NCBI GenBank assembly: GCA_034439915.1
Contig: JAWXBI010000190.1
Location: 1 to 28,222, forward strand
Length of the DNA: 28,222 nucleotides
Direction: 5' to 3'
From: JADJLQ01 sp034439915
GTDB lineage: Bacteria; Bacteroidota; Bacteroidia; Chitinophagales; Saprospiraceae
Part shown: piece after piece, positions 8,300 to 15,851 of the stretch
How positions within the stretch are numbered: position 1 is the stretch's first letter
How the letters are laid out: every line of letters begins with the position of its first letter
Notes under the pieces: model-generated
Databases searched by the model: none
Told to the model about the DNA's origin: nothing
Seen by the model: the letters and a program-made list of their open reading frames with translations, nothing else
Program-made: the position numbers and the translations under genes

Positions 8300-9571
8300 A
8301 TGAATATTTTGATCATTGGTGGTGGCGGGAGGGAACATACCCTAGCCTGGAAGATCAGACAGAGTCCGTTGTGCGATCATTTGTTTATTGCTCCTGGAAA
8401 CCCTGGGACGACAATGTTGGGGGAAAACGTCAAAATTCCTGTAGGCGATTTTAAAGGCATAGAAGAAATAATACGTTCCAAAACGATTGGGATGGTGATC
8501 ATTGGACCGGAAGACCCCCTGGTCAATGGTCTTACAGATTATCTTGAATTGAAGTTTAGCGGATCGGAATTGATCGTAATCGGTCCAACCCGGGTGGCTG
8601 CTCAACTGGAGGGATCCAAAGCTTTCGCCAAACGCTTTATGGATGAATTGAATATCCCCACGGCCAAATACCAATCGTTTGGACAAGAGGCCGTCAGGGA
8701 AGCTTTGGAGTATATCGATCTAATGCAAGTGCCGATCGTGGTGAAAGCAGATGGGCTGGCTGCAGGCAAAGGGGTGACAATTTGTGCAACGCATCAGGAA
8801 GCAAAAGAAGAAGTAAAATCCATGTTGGATGGAAAATTCGGTTTATCAAGCCAACAGGTGGTCCTCGAGGAGTTTTTAGCCGGAAGGGAATTTTCTGTCT
8901 TTGCACTCACCGATGGTGACCAGTATAAAATACTCCCGGTAGCCAAAGACTATAAAAAGATTGGTGAAAATGACAGCGGGCCCAATACCGGGGGTATGGG
9001 TGCCGTTTCGCCGGTATCTTTTGTCGATGCAGTCATGATGAAAAAAGTGATATCCAGGATTGTTGAACCCACCATCCTGGGTTTAAAATCCAAAGGATAT
9101 AAATACCATGGTTTTGTATTTTTCGGACTCATTGAAGTTTCCGGAGAGCCCTTTGTGATTGAATACAATTGCCGTTTGGGTGACCCGGAAACCGAAGTCA
9201 TCCTGCCTCGATTAAAAAATGATTTGGTTGAATTACTGAGCGCTATGCATCATCATACCTTATCTGGAATTCAGATTGAAGAATCCGAACAAGTCGCTGT
9301 TACCGTCATGATGGTCTCTGCCGGATATCCGGGAAGTTTTGAAAAATCTAAAGTGATCACCTTGCCCGGTTCACCGGATCAATCATTAATTTTTCATGCT
9401 GGTACAGCCACGAATGAAGAGGGTCAGCTGGTGACGGCAGGGGGAAGGGTAATGGCGGTAACGGCGCTGGCCGACGATAAAAATCAAGCTTTACGTCAGG
9501 CTTATTCAATCCTGGAACATATTAAGTTTGAAGGAAAAGTCTTTAGAAAGGATATTGGGTATGATGTCTGA
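8300..9571 (+). CDS. purD: Phosphoribosylamine-glycine ligase (GAR synthetase)
   Basis: This cytoplasmic ATP-grasp enzyme catalyses the second step of de novo purine synthesis, joining 5-phosphoribosylamine and glycine with ATP. I start at the ATG at 8300 (423 residues) because the family begins with the MNILIIGGGGREH strand and a promoter box sits just upstream; the frame open from 8279 would add seven residues. Visible motifs are IGGGGREHTLAWK at the N-terminus, the ATP-grasp signatures VVKADGLAAGKGV and LEEFLAGREFSVFAL, the PurD block PNTGGMGAVSP, and the metal/ATP site EYNCRLGDPETEVILPRL. The length is standard. The stop lies 15 nt from the end of the opposing M16 gene. No other purine genes are in the window. 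Confidence 0.96.
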   Translation: MNILIIGGGGREHTLAWKIRQSPLCDHLFIAPGNPGTTMLGENVKIPVGDFKGIEEIIRSKTIGMVIIGPEDPLVNGLTDYLELKFSGSELIVIGPTRVAAQLEGSKAFAKRFMDELNIPTAKYQSFGQEAVREALEYIDLMQVPIVVKADGLAAGKGVTICATHQEAKEEVKSMLDGKFGLSSQQVVLEEFLAGREFSVFALTDGDQYKILPVAKDYKKIGENDSGPNTGGMGAVSPVSFVDAVMMKKVISRIVEPTILGLKSKGYKYHGFVFFGLIEVSGEPFVIEYNCRLGDPETEVILPRLKNDLVELLSAMHHHTLSGIQIEESEQVAVTVMMVSAGYPGSFEKSKVITLPGSPDQSLIFHAGTATNEEGQLVTAGGRVMAVTALADDKNQALRQAYSILEHIKFEGKVFRKDIGYDV

Positions 9572-9586
9572 AACCCTATTTTCCTT

Positions 9587-10864
9587 TTAATCATCGTCTT
9601 CATCTTCTTCAAAAAATCCAGGCCCATCTTTAGCGCGACGGTAATAGACCACGCTGCAATTCTTTACCCGGAAAAGGGTTTTGGCCACCCGTTGAATATC
9701 GGCAGGATGGATGTCCTGGTAAATTTCAAATTCCTGGTTTGTCATATGGGCATCCCCCAGCATTTCAAAAAAGCCCAGGGTAATCGCTTTATTCAGGCCG
9801 TTGATTTCACTGAATTCCAGGGAGGATTCAATCGTATTTTTCATTTTAGTCAACTCCTTTACCGGGACTAATTGACTTTTTAAATTTTTAAGTTCATTCC
9901 AAATGGCCGCTTCGACGCTTTTTATCGGAACACCCGGGATAGCTTTCGCTTCCAGAATAAAAAGCCCGGGATCGATCGAAGCAGTGATGTAGGCATCAAT
10001 GGTGCTGACGAGTTGTTTTCCCCTGACCAAATTTTTATAGAGCCTGGTGGATTGTCCGTTTGATAATATATCACTGATTAAATCCGCCACATAAAAGTCC
10101 CGGTGCACCCGGGAAGACATATGAAAAGCCATATATAAGGCATCCGCTGGGGATTTTTTTGAAGATACCAGCTTGTGGATTTTTTTTTGGGGTGGTTCCT
10201 TGGGGCTTGGTTTAAAATCAACCGGTACGGGTTTGATCGGTTCAAAATACTTCTCAATTAATGGCAATAATTTCCCGCTGGAATATTTACTGGTAATCGA
10301 CAGGATTGCATTGGCGGGTTGATAGTATTTTTTATAAAACATCCTGGCCTGATCCAGCGATAGTCGGCTGATGTGTTTTTCATTTAACCCAATCGTCGGC
10401 CAACGATACGGGTGCCGGGAATAGGCCAGGGCACTGATCAGATGAAAACTATCTCCATAAGGTTTGTTGAGGCAGGTTTCTTTGTATTCCTCCAGAACGA
10501 CTTGTTTTTCCCGTTCAAACAACGTCTTGACCAGGCGCAGCCCATTCATGCGGTCAGCTTCCAGAAATAAGGCCATCTCAATATTTTCTGCCGGCAAGGT
10601 GATATGATAATTGGTGCTGTCCGTGGTGGTAAAAGCGTTGTTTTCACCCCCGGCATTCTGGACCGCCAGGTCATAGGAAGGTACCCGGCTCGTCCCACCG
10701 AACATCAGATGTTCAAACAAATGGGCCAGGCCCGTTTGATCCGGGGGATCGTGTTTAGAACCGACCAGGTAGTGGATATTCACAGAAGCCAAAGGATTGG
10801 AACTGTCCTGATGAATCAATATCCTCAATCCGTTCTTTAATATTTTTCGTTCAAAAGAAATCAT
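9587..10864 (-). CDS. M16-family zinc peptidase (processing-peptidase/pitrilysin-like)
   Basis: This 425-residue M16 peptidase carries the inverted zinc motif HLFEH (H48, E51, H52). A downstream acidic ligand is likely in VVLEEYKE near residue 128, and the substrate-clamp segment is GGENNAFTTTDSTNY. Its length fits the M16B type of about 400-450 residues made of two homologous halves; no separate inactive partner gene is present. There is no obvious signal peptide, so it may be cytoplasmic. It ends in a very acidic tail (FFEEDEDDD). A TAATTTCG element at 10892-10899 (minus) is a possible -7 box, which would give a leader of about 22 nt. It is convergent with purD and divergent from rpsO. Confidence 0.9.
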   Translation of the reverse strand: MISFERKILKNGLRILIHQDSSNPLASVNIHYLVGSKHDPPDQTGLAHLFEHLMFGGTSRVPSYDLAVQNAGGENNAFTTTDSTNYHITLPAENIEMALFLEADRMNGLRLVKTLFEREKQVVLEEYKETCLNKPYGDSFHLISALAYSRHPYRWPTIGLNEKHISRLSLDQARMFYKKYYQPANAILSITSKYSSGKLLPLIEKYFEPIKPVPVDFKPSPKEPPQKKIHKLVSSKKSPADALYMAFHMSSRVHRDFYVADLISDILSNGQSTRLYKNLVRGKQLVSTIDAYITASIDPGLFILEAKAIPGVPIKSVEAAIWNELKNLKSQLVPVKELTKMKNTIESSLEFSEINGLNKAITLGFFEMLGDAHMTNQEFEIYQDIHPADIQRVAKTLFRVKNCSVVYYRRAKDGPGFFEEDEDDD

Positions 10865-11057
10865 TAAGTGCCTGGGCGGTTTTTGGAGCTGCGAAATTAT
10901 TCATTTTAACTGTTGGATCAATAACAATATAAAGTCAGGGGGTTGTGAGGTTTCATTTCAGCTAATCCTGCATGCGATTTTGGTCCCTCACTCAAAAACG
11001 CGGGGATGCGCGAAGAAATATTATAAAAATCAATGAATCAATTATTTAAAAATAGTT

Positions 11058-11065
11058 TACCTTTG
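11058..11065 (+). promoter_or_regulatory. -7 box of rpsO promoter
   Basis: TACCTTTG is a perfect Bacteroidota -7 element and is followed by CGCGCG. It gives an AT-rich leader of about 45 nt before rpsO with no Shine-Dalgarno site. No canonical -33 TTTG is seen. The rest of the 250-nt gap between the M16 gene and rpsO (10865-11114) shows nothing I can identify. Confidence 0.65.
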
Positions 11066-11114
11066 CGCGCGAAATAAATATTTAAAATAAAGTAAAAGCC
11101 AAAAAGAATAGAAT

Positions 11115-11390
11115 ATGCCGGCTTACATGACTAAAGAAAAAGTACAAGGATTAATGACTCAGTATGGCGGCAGACCTGAAAACACAGGGTCTGTTGAAGC
11201 TCAGATTGCTCTTTTTACGTTTAGAATCAACCAATTACAAGAGCATTTGAATCAGAATAGGAAAGACCATTCCTGCCGCAGATCCCTGCTAACTATCGTA
11301 GGACAACGCAAACAATTGCTCAACTACCTGGCCAAGCATAATCTGAGTAAATACCGCGAATTGATCGAGCAGTTAGGTATAAGAAAATAG
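11115..11390 (+). CDS. rpsO: 30S ribosomal protein S15
   Basis: This 91-residue small-subunit protein binds the 16S rRNA central-domain junction and assembles early with S6 and S18. Family positions are clear: TGSVEAQIALFTFRIN, LQEHL, the KDHSCRRSLL block with its rRNA-binding His/Asp/Arg residues, and the C-terminal LIEQLGIRK. The start at 11115 places the conserved MTKEK at residues 5-9, so an internal start at 11127 is conceivable; the longer one matches the extended N-terminus common in Bacteroidota. The gene precedes pnp, the same order as in many bacteria, where S15 level and pnp processing are linked. Confidence 0.97.
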   Translation: MPAYMTKEKVQGLMTQYGGRPENTGSVEAQIALFTFRINQLQEHLNQNRKDHSCRRSLLTIVGQRKQLLNYLAKHNLSKYRELIEQLGIRK

Positions 11391-11402
11391 TAACTGTTAT
11401 AC

Positions 11403-11421
11403 CGGGGGGCTCTGCCTCCCG
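11403..11421 (+). promoter_or_regulatory. GC-rich hairpin between rpsO and pnp
   Basis: An 8-bp stem (CGGGGGGC with GCCTCCCG, one G-U pair) closes a TCT loop 12 nt after the rpsO stop. A six-T run occurs about 14 nt further on at 11436-11441, too far away for a classical terminator. It may be a partial terminator or an RNase processing site that separates rpsO from pnp (inference from the E. coli gene pair). Confidence 0.5.
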
Positions 11422-11517
11422 ACTACCTTCATCGATTTTTTCCACGTTCTGAAGTTAAATGCTCTACTGGTTAGGGCTATTGTTGTTTAATCTTAAATCA
11501 TCCATTAAAAAAATTTT

Positions 11518-14046
11518 ATGGGACAAAAAAATCCTATCAGTGTTTCGTTCAATCTGCCGGATGGCAGGGAAATCACCCTCGAAACAGGTAAATTAGCTAC
11601 ACAGGCCCATGGGTCTGCAGTGGTGCGATGTGGGCACACGATAATGCTGGCTACCGTAGTATCCAATAAAGAATCCAAACCGGATATGGAATACTTTCCA
11701 CTTTCAGTCGATTATGCCGAGCGCTTTTATGCTGCCGGCCGTATTCCGGGCAACTTTTTCCGCAGGGAAGGTAAACTTTCAGACTCTGAAGTACTTACCT
11801 CCCGTTTGGTAGATCGCGCGATCCGCCCTTTGTTTCCTGATGAATATATGAATGAGACCCAGGTCATTATCAGCTTATTATCCAACGATAATGAAACCAT
11901 GCCTGAAGCCTATGCCGCCCTGGCTGCCTCCACGGCTTTGGTACTTTCCAATATTCCCTGGCAAGGCCCCATTTCTGAAGTCAGGGTGGCCAAAGTCAAC
12001 GGTGAATATGTTGTCAACCCTTCCAGAACCCAGCTCGCAGAGGCCAGTTTGGAATTTATCGTCGCGGCTACGGAAAAAGATCTTTTAATGGTAGAAGGGG
12101 AAGCCAAAGAATGTGATGAATCAGAATTGATTGAAGCTATTCAGGTAGCTCATGAAACCATCAAACAACATTGCCAGGCGCAACTTGCCCTTGCTGAAAA
12201 ATTCGGCGTCAAACTCGACGGCAAACGGACAGTTATCGTTCCTGAAATCGATGAAGAGTTAAGTAGCCTTGTGCACCTGGGCACCGATGAAAAAATCTAT
12301 TCCCTGGCCCGCAATGCTACCGATAAAAAATCACGTAAAGACCAGTTTGACGAAATCAAAGCGGCACTTAAAGAATTTATAATCGGTTCAAAAAGCGAGG
12401 AATATTATACCGAAAACAGCAAAAAGATTGCCGATTTGTACGATAAAAATAAAAAACACATCGTTCGTGAAGTAGTAATGGCCGAAGGTAAAAGGCTGGA
12501 CGGACGAAGGACCGACGAAGTAAGGCCTATCTGGACTGAAATCGATGTCTTACCGGCAGCACACGGATCATCCCTCTTTAATCGGGGTGAAACCCAGGCC
12601 CTCGGCGTAGTGACCTTAGGTTCAAAAAAAGACGAAATGCTGGTGGATACCGCATTTAATGCCCACGATGAAGGATTTATTTTCCACTATAACTTTCCAC
12701 CTTTTTCTGTCGGCGAAGTAAAACCTCAAAGAGGTCCCGGACGACGTGAAATTGGCCACGCCAACCTGGCAGCCCGTTCAGTTAAACAAATCATGCCTCC
12801 GGACAATGCTTATACAGTCAGAATAGTTGCTGACATCCTGGAATCTAATGGTTCTACCTCAATGGCTTCTGTCTGTGTAGCTTCCATGGCACTGATGGAT
12901 GCAGGTATAAAAATAAAAGCACCCATTGCCGGGGTCGCTATGGGATTGATCAAAGACAAGACGCGTGCCGCCATCCTCACCGATATACTGGGTGATGAAG
13001 ATGCCCTCGGTGATATGGACTTTAAGATCACAGGCACCAGTCAGGGTATCTGCGGTTGCCAAATGGATATGAAAATAGATGGCCTGGAATACGGCCTATT
13101 GGAAAAAGCACTGGCCCAGGCTAAAGCAGGTCGTCTGCACATACTGGGTGAAATGGCTAAATCCATTGATGCAGCCAGGGAAGATTACAAACCGCATGCA
13201 CCCCGAATCGTCGAAATCAGGATACCCAAGAGCTTTATTGGTGCCGTTATCGGCCCCGGTGGTAAAATTATTCAGGATATCCAGGCTACGACTGGCACGG
13301 TGGTAAACATAGAAGAAGTCGGAGATGAAGGCATTGTAAGTATCGCCAGCTCCAATAAAGAATCTATTGAGAAAGCATTGGCCCGGGTCAAATCAATCAT
13401 TTTTGTTCCCGAAATCGGTGAAACCTACGAAGCGAAAGTGGCTGAAATTTTGCCCTTTGGTGTGGTAGTTGATTTTCAGGGTAAACAAGGATTGTTGCAC
13501 ATTTCAGAAATCTCGTATACCCGCATAGAAAATGTGGAAGAAGTATTTAATGTAGGCGATGAATTAAAGGTTAAATTATTGGATATCGACCCCAGATCAG
13601 GGAAATACAAACTTTCACGGAAAGCCCTCATGCCAAGACCAGCTGGTGCAGGCCCGGAAAACGGAGGGGACTCCGGCGGTAGAGACAGATCCTACTCGGA
13701 TCGTGGCGGTCGCGGTGGTTCCGATCGTGGTGGCTCCGGATTCAGACGCGATGATAGAAGAGATGGCGGAGACAGAAGAGATGGCGGAAGAGGTGGCAGT
13801 GACCGCAGGGATAGTGGTGACCGAAGAGATGGTGGCGACCGAAGAGATAACAGAGGTGGCGACCGCAGAGATCGGCCGGACAATGGAGACCGCAGGCCTT
13901 CAAATCGTAACGAAGGTCCTGAAAGACCTGCTCCCATAAATGAAAATCAGGGGGTAAAACCTCCTGTTCCCCCGATAGAACAACCAGGAGTGGATAAACC
14001 AACTAATGATCAGCCCAGGCCGGAAGGGCTCAACTGGGAGGATTGA
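11518..14046 (+). CDS. pnp: Polyribonucleotide nucleotidyltransferase (PNPase) with RGG-like tail
   Basis: This 842-residue phosphate-dependent 3'-5' exoribonuclease is a degradosome-type trimer acting in mRNA turnover. Domain order: RNase PH-1 (about 10-140), the all-alpha linker, RNase PH-2 (about 325-545, with FNRGETQALG and GPGRREIGHANLAARS), a KH domain (about 560-620, FIGAVIGPGGKIIQ) and an S1 domain (about 630-705, FGVVVDFQGKQGLLHISEIS). The remaining 135 or so residues are a disordered tail of RGG/SDRGG/DRRDGG units, then a Pro-rich end. Typical PNPases stop near the S1 domain. A TAATCTTA at 11488-11495 is a possible -7 box. There is no Shine-Dalgarno site. Confidence 0.96.
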   Translation: MGQKNPISVSFNLPDGREITLETGKLATQAHGSAVVRCGHTIMLATVVSNKESKPDMEYFPLSVDYAERFYAAGRIPGNFFRREGKLSDSEVLTSRLVDRAIRPLFPDEYMNETQVIISLLSNDNETMPEAYAALAASTALVLSNIPWQGPISEVRVAKVNGEYVVNPSRTQLAEASLEFIVAATEKDLLMVEGEAKECDESELIEAIQVAHETIKQHCQAQLALAEKFGVKLDGKRTVIVPEIDEELSSLVHLGTDEKIYSLARNATDKKSRKDQFDEIKAALKEFIIGSKSEEYYTENSKKIADLYDKNKKHIVREVVMAEGKRLDGRRTDEVRPIWTEIDVLPAAHGSSLFNRGETQALGVVTLGSKKDEMLVDTAFNAHDEGFIFHYNFPPFSVGEVKPQRGPGRREIGHANLAARSVKQIMPPDNAYTVRIVADILESNGSTSMASVCVASMALMDAGIKIKAPIAGVAMGLIKDKTRAAILTDILGDEDALGDMDFKITGTSQGICGCQMDMKIDGLEYGLLEKALAQAKAGRLHILGEMAKSIDAAREDYKPHAPRIVEIRIPKSFIGAVIGPGGKIIQDIQATTGTVVNIEEVGDEGIVSIASSNKESIEKALARVKSIIFVPEIGETYEAKVAEILPFGVVVDFQGKQGLLHISEISYTRIENVEEVFNVGDELKVKLLDIDPRSGKYKLSRKALMPRPAGAGPENGGDSGGRDRSYSDRGGRGGSDRGGSGFRRDDRRDGGDRRDGGRGGSDRRDSGDRRDGGDRRDNRGGDRRDRPDNGDRRPSNRNEGPERPAPINENQGVKPPVPPIEQPGVDKPTNDQPRPEGLNWED
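13671..13880 (+). repeat. Degenerate tandem repeat coding the RGG/RDGG tail of PNPase
   Basis: Purine-rich units of the type GATGGCGGAGACAGAAGA recur imperfectly and encode DRRDGG, GRGGSDRR and similar blocks. The repeat stays in frame and explains the long shadow reading frames on both strands here. It is part of the pnp gene rather than a separate element. Confidence 0.75.
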
Positions 14047-14113
14047 TTCGCATTTAATGGGTTGGAAATCAAGTTTTTTTGATCCCCCCATTCATAATAA
14101 AAAGTTAAATAGC

Positions 14114-14150
14114 CAAAAGGGAGTGAGCGTTTCGCTCCCTTTTGTGTTTA
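14114..14150 (+). terminator. Intrinsic terminator of pnp
   Basis: A perfect 10-bp stem (CAAAAGGGAG with CTCCCTTTTG) encloses an 11-nt loop and is followed by GTGTTTATT. An alternative inner stem GAGCG/CGCTC can form in the same place. The A-tract on the left side would let it work on either strand. It is one of only two strong intrinsic terminators in a protein-gene context in this window. Confidence 0.8.
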
Positions 14151-14166
14151 TTAGAGAAACTTTTCA

Positions 14167-14178
14167 ACCAATATTGGT
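14167..14178. promoter_or_regulatory. Perfect 12-bp palindrome upstream of rpoD
   Basis: ACCAATATTGGT is a perfect palindrome 9 nt before the rpoD Shine-Dalgarno site. It could be a dimeric-repressor operator or a small leader hairpin. I know of no regulator that fits it. Confidence 0.4.
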
Positions 14179-14187
14179 GTAAGTTAA

Positions 14188-14195
14188 TAGGGAGG
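14188..14195 (+). promoter_or_regulatory. Unusually strong Shine-Dalgarno site of rpoD
   Basis: TAGGGAGG can pair over eight positions (one G-U) with the anti-SD tail of 16S rRNA, and it ends 8 nt before the ATG at 14204. None of the other starts examined in this window shows such a site, so this one both fixes the start and stands out. Confidence 0.8.
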
Positions 14196-14203
14196 AATAA
14201 GTA

Positions 14204-15070
14204 ATGCGACAATTAAAAATAACTAATAAAATAACCAACAGGGAGTCCGTCTCCCTCGAAAAATACCTAAATGATATTGCCAAGCTCAGCATGCTTACCC
14301 CTGAACAAGAGGCAGAATATGCCCGTAAAATCAGGGAAGGAGACGAAGAAGCTTTGGAAGTCATGTGCAAAGCCAATCTGCGGTTTGTAGTATCCGTAGC
14401 AAAACAATACCAGAATCAAGGCTTGTCCCTCAGTGATTTGATCAATGAAGGAAACGTCGGGCTCATCAAAGCAGCCAAACGATTTGATGAAACTAAAGGC
14501 TTCAAATTTATATCCTATGCGGTGTGGTGGATCAGACAATCCATCCTGCAGGCTATTGTCGAGTACAGCCGTATTGTGCGTATGCCCGTCAATAAAGTCG
14601 GATCTTACAACCGGCTAAATGAAGCGTATATCACTTTTGTGCAGGAATTTGAACGTGAACCTACCCCGGAAGAATTGGCTGAAGCACTAGGGGTCGCTGT
14701 GAAAGACGTCAACCACGTCCTAAAAAGCAATATGCGGCACGTATCCTTTGATGCCCCCATCGGGACGGATGAGGATGATATATCGATGATTGACATTTAT
14801 ATGCATGAGACCGATGATAGTCCGGATCTGGCTTTGATGAAAGAATCCCTGAAAAAAGAGGTAGAATACGGAATGACGGTATTAGCCCCTCGTGAAATGG
14901 AAGTCTTATCCGCTTATTTTGGCCTTGATGGCAACAAACCATTGACCCTGGAAGAAATCGGTGACATGTATGGACTTACCCGCGAACGGGTCCGCCAGGT
15001 CAAAGAAAGGGCTATCCGCCGGCTCAGACGATCCATGCACCAAAATTCGCTCAAGTCCTACCTGGGTTAG
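14204..15070 (+). CDS. rpoD: Primary-type RNA polymerase sigma factor (sigma-70)
   Basis: The protein has 288 residues, the compact Bacteroidota form that lacks region 1.1. Region 1.2 lies at about 18-50 (SLEKYLNDIAKLSMLTPEQE), region 2 at about 55-126 (NLRFVVSVAKQYQNQGLSLSDLINEGNVGLIKAAKRFD, FKFISYAVWWIRQSI), region 3 at about 130-200 and region 4 at about 225-280 with the HTH LTLEEIGDMYGLTRERVRQVKERAIRRLRR. The C-terminus LKSYLG is typical of the phylum. Several spots differ from the usual sequence I remember (AIVEYSRIVRMPVNKVGSYNRLNEAY), so it could be a second paralogue, although the N-terminal MRQLKITNKITNRES matches the primary factor. It presumably recognises the TAnnTTTG-type boxes seen throughout the window. 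It is followed after 8 nt by an unknown membrane protein. Confidence 0.93.
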   Translation: MRQLKITNKITNRESVSLEKYLNDIAKLSMLTPEQEAEYARKIREGDEEALEVMCKANLRFVVSVAKQYQNQGLSLSDLINEGNVGLIKAAKRFDETKGFKFISYAVWWIRQSILQAIVEYSRIVRMPVNKVGSYNRLNEAYITFVQEFEREPTPEELAEALGVAVKDVNHVLKSNMRHVSFDAPIGTDEDDISMIDIYMHETDDSPDLALMKESLKKEVEYGMTVLAPREMEVLSAYFGLDGNKPLTLEEIGDMYGLTRERVRQVKERAIRRLRRSMHQNSLKSYLG

Positions 15071-15078
15071 GTTAAAAA

Positions 15079-15750
15079 ATGATAGCCCGCGCTATTATTT
15101 TTCTGGTTATCACCTTTGTAATTTTTAGTTTTGCAGGTGTGATTTCTATTCTAGATAAATTGTTTTCCGGTTTCAGACCGGTGATTTATAAATTGCGAAA
15201 CGACCTGAGGTTGTTACAACCGGAGTTGAAATCCTGGGCAATAGATAACCTGGTCAAATGGGACAGGCAGGAACTGGAGTTGTTAAGCCTGCGTCAACAC
15301 CGACAGTTCAAAAAGACCTTACGGTACAAAATTATTCGCGGGGTGTTTCAATCGATATACCATGAACCTCTGATGGTTTATACCCAGAAAATGTATAACC
15401 CGATGGAAGGGGTTTTGATTGTACGAAACTCGCTGCATGAATTCGCATATATCATCCACCATAAAGAAGTCGAAGTATTTATTGATGAGGAGTATTACGG
15501 CAAATTGGATGCTCAGGGCAAATTGTGGTATAACCAGAAAAACGTGATCGCTACCGTGGACCGCGGAGAAGGTATCCTGCTCGAAATAAAAGTCAACAAT
15601 AAGATCGCCGGCAATTTGTTGAATGAAATAAAAAAAGAAAGCAGGAATCCCAGAGCGTTTCAGTATGTTGCCGAGCTGGATGAAGTAGAGGAAAAAGTGT
15701 TTTTGAGTATGGCATTTTTTGAAATTATCCGGCGTTCTCCAAAAAAATAA
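15079..15750 (+). CDS. Unknown membrane-anchored protein downstream of rpoD
   Basis: I do not recognise this 223-residue protein. Residues 1-24 form one hydrophobic segment (an anchor or uncleaved signal), followed by a basic stretch of predicted helices (SLRQHRQFKKTLRYKIIRGVFQS). A region of probable beta strands runs from about 105 to 170 (VLIVRNSLHEFAYIIHHKEVEVFIDEEYYGKL), with a GEGILLEIKVNNK segment near 160-175, and the C-terminus is charged. There is no Cys pair, nucleotide motif or catalytic signature. It starts 8 nt after the rpoD stop with no promoter between them, so it is almost certainly co-transcribed with the sigma factor. Confidence 0.75.
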   Translation: MIARAIIFLVITFVIFSFAGVISILDKLFSGFRPVIYKLRNDLRLLQPELKSWAIDNLVKWDRQELELLSLRQHRQFKKTLRYKIIRGVFQSIYHEPLMVYTQKMYNPMEGVLIVRNSLHEFAYIIHHKEVEVFIDEEYYGKLDAQGKLWYNQKNVIATVDRGEGILLEIKVNNKIAGNLLNEIKKESRNPRAFQYVAELDEVEEKVFLSMAFFEIIRRSPKK

Positions 15751-15823
15751 GATCGGGTGGATTCAGCCTGCTTGGCAAAAGTTATCGATTCCTTAAACAC
15801 CGATATAGCCGGATACCCTGCTG

Positions 15824-15847
15824 TATATTTGTATGCTTTTATCTTCA
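15824..15847 (+). promoter_or_regulatory. Two tandem -7 boxes of bshC
   Basis: TATATTTG at 15824-15831 and TATCTTCA at 15840-15847 lie in a row. The second ends 4 nt (TTGC) before the ATG at 15852 and would give a leaderless transcript. The first would give a leader of about 16 nt. Confidence 0.5.
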
Positions 15848-15851
15848 TTGC

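Noticed and set aside
13671..13880. Possible CRISPR or intergenic tandem array
   Set aside because: The units are contiguous, imperfect and in frame within pnp, with no spacers.
13646..14002. Several open frames in other phases across the PNPase tail
   Set aside because: They are by-products of the purine-rich in-frame repeat coding the RGG/RDGG tail.
14062..14087. ATCAA/TTGAT hairpin with T-run after pnp
   Set aside because: The stem is only five A/T-rich pairs; the strong hairpin at 14114-14144 is the better terminator.
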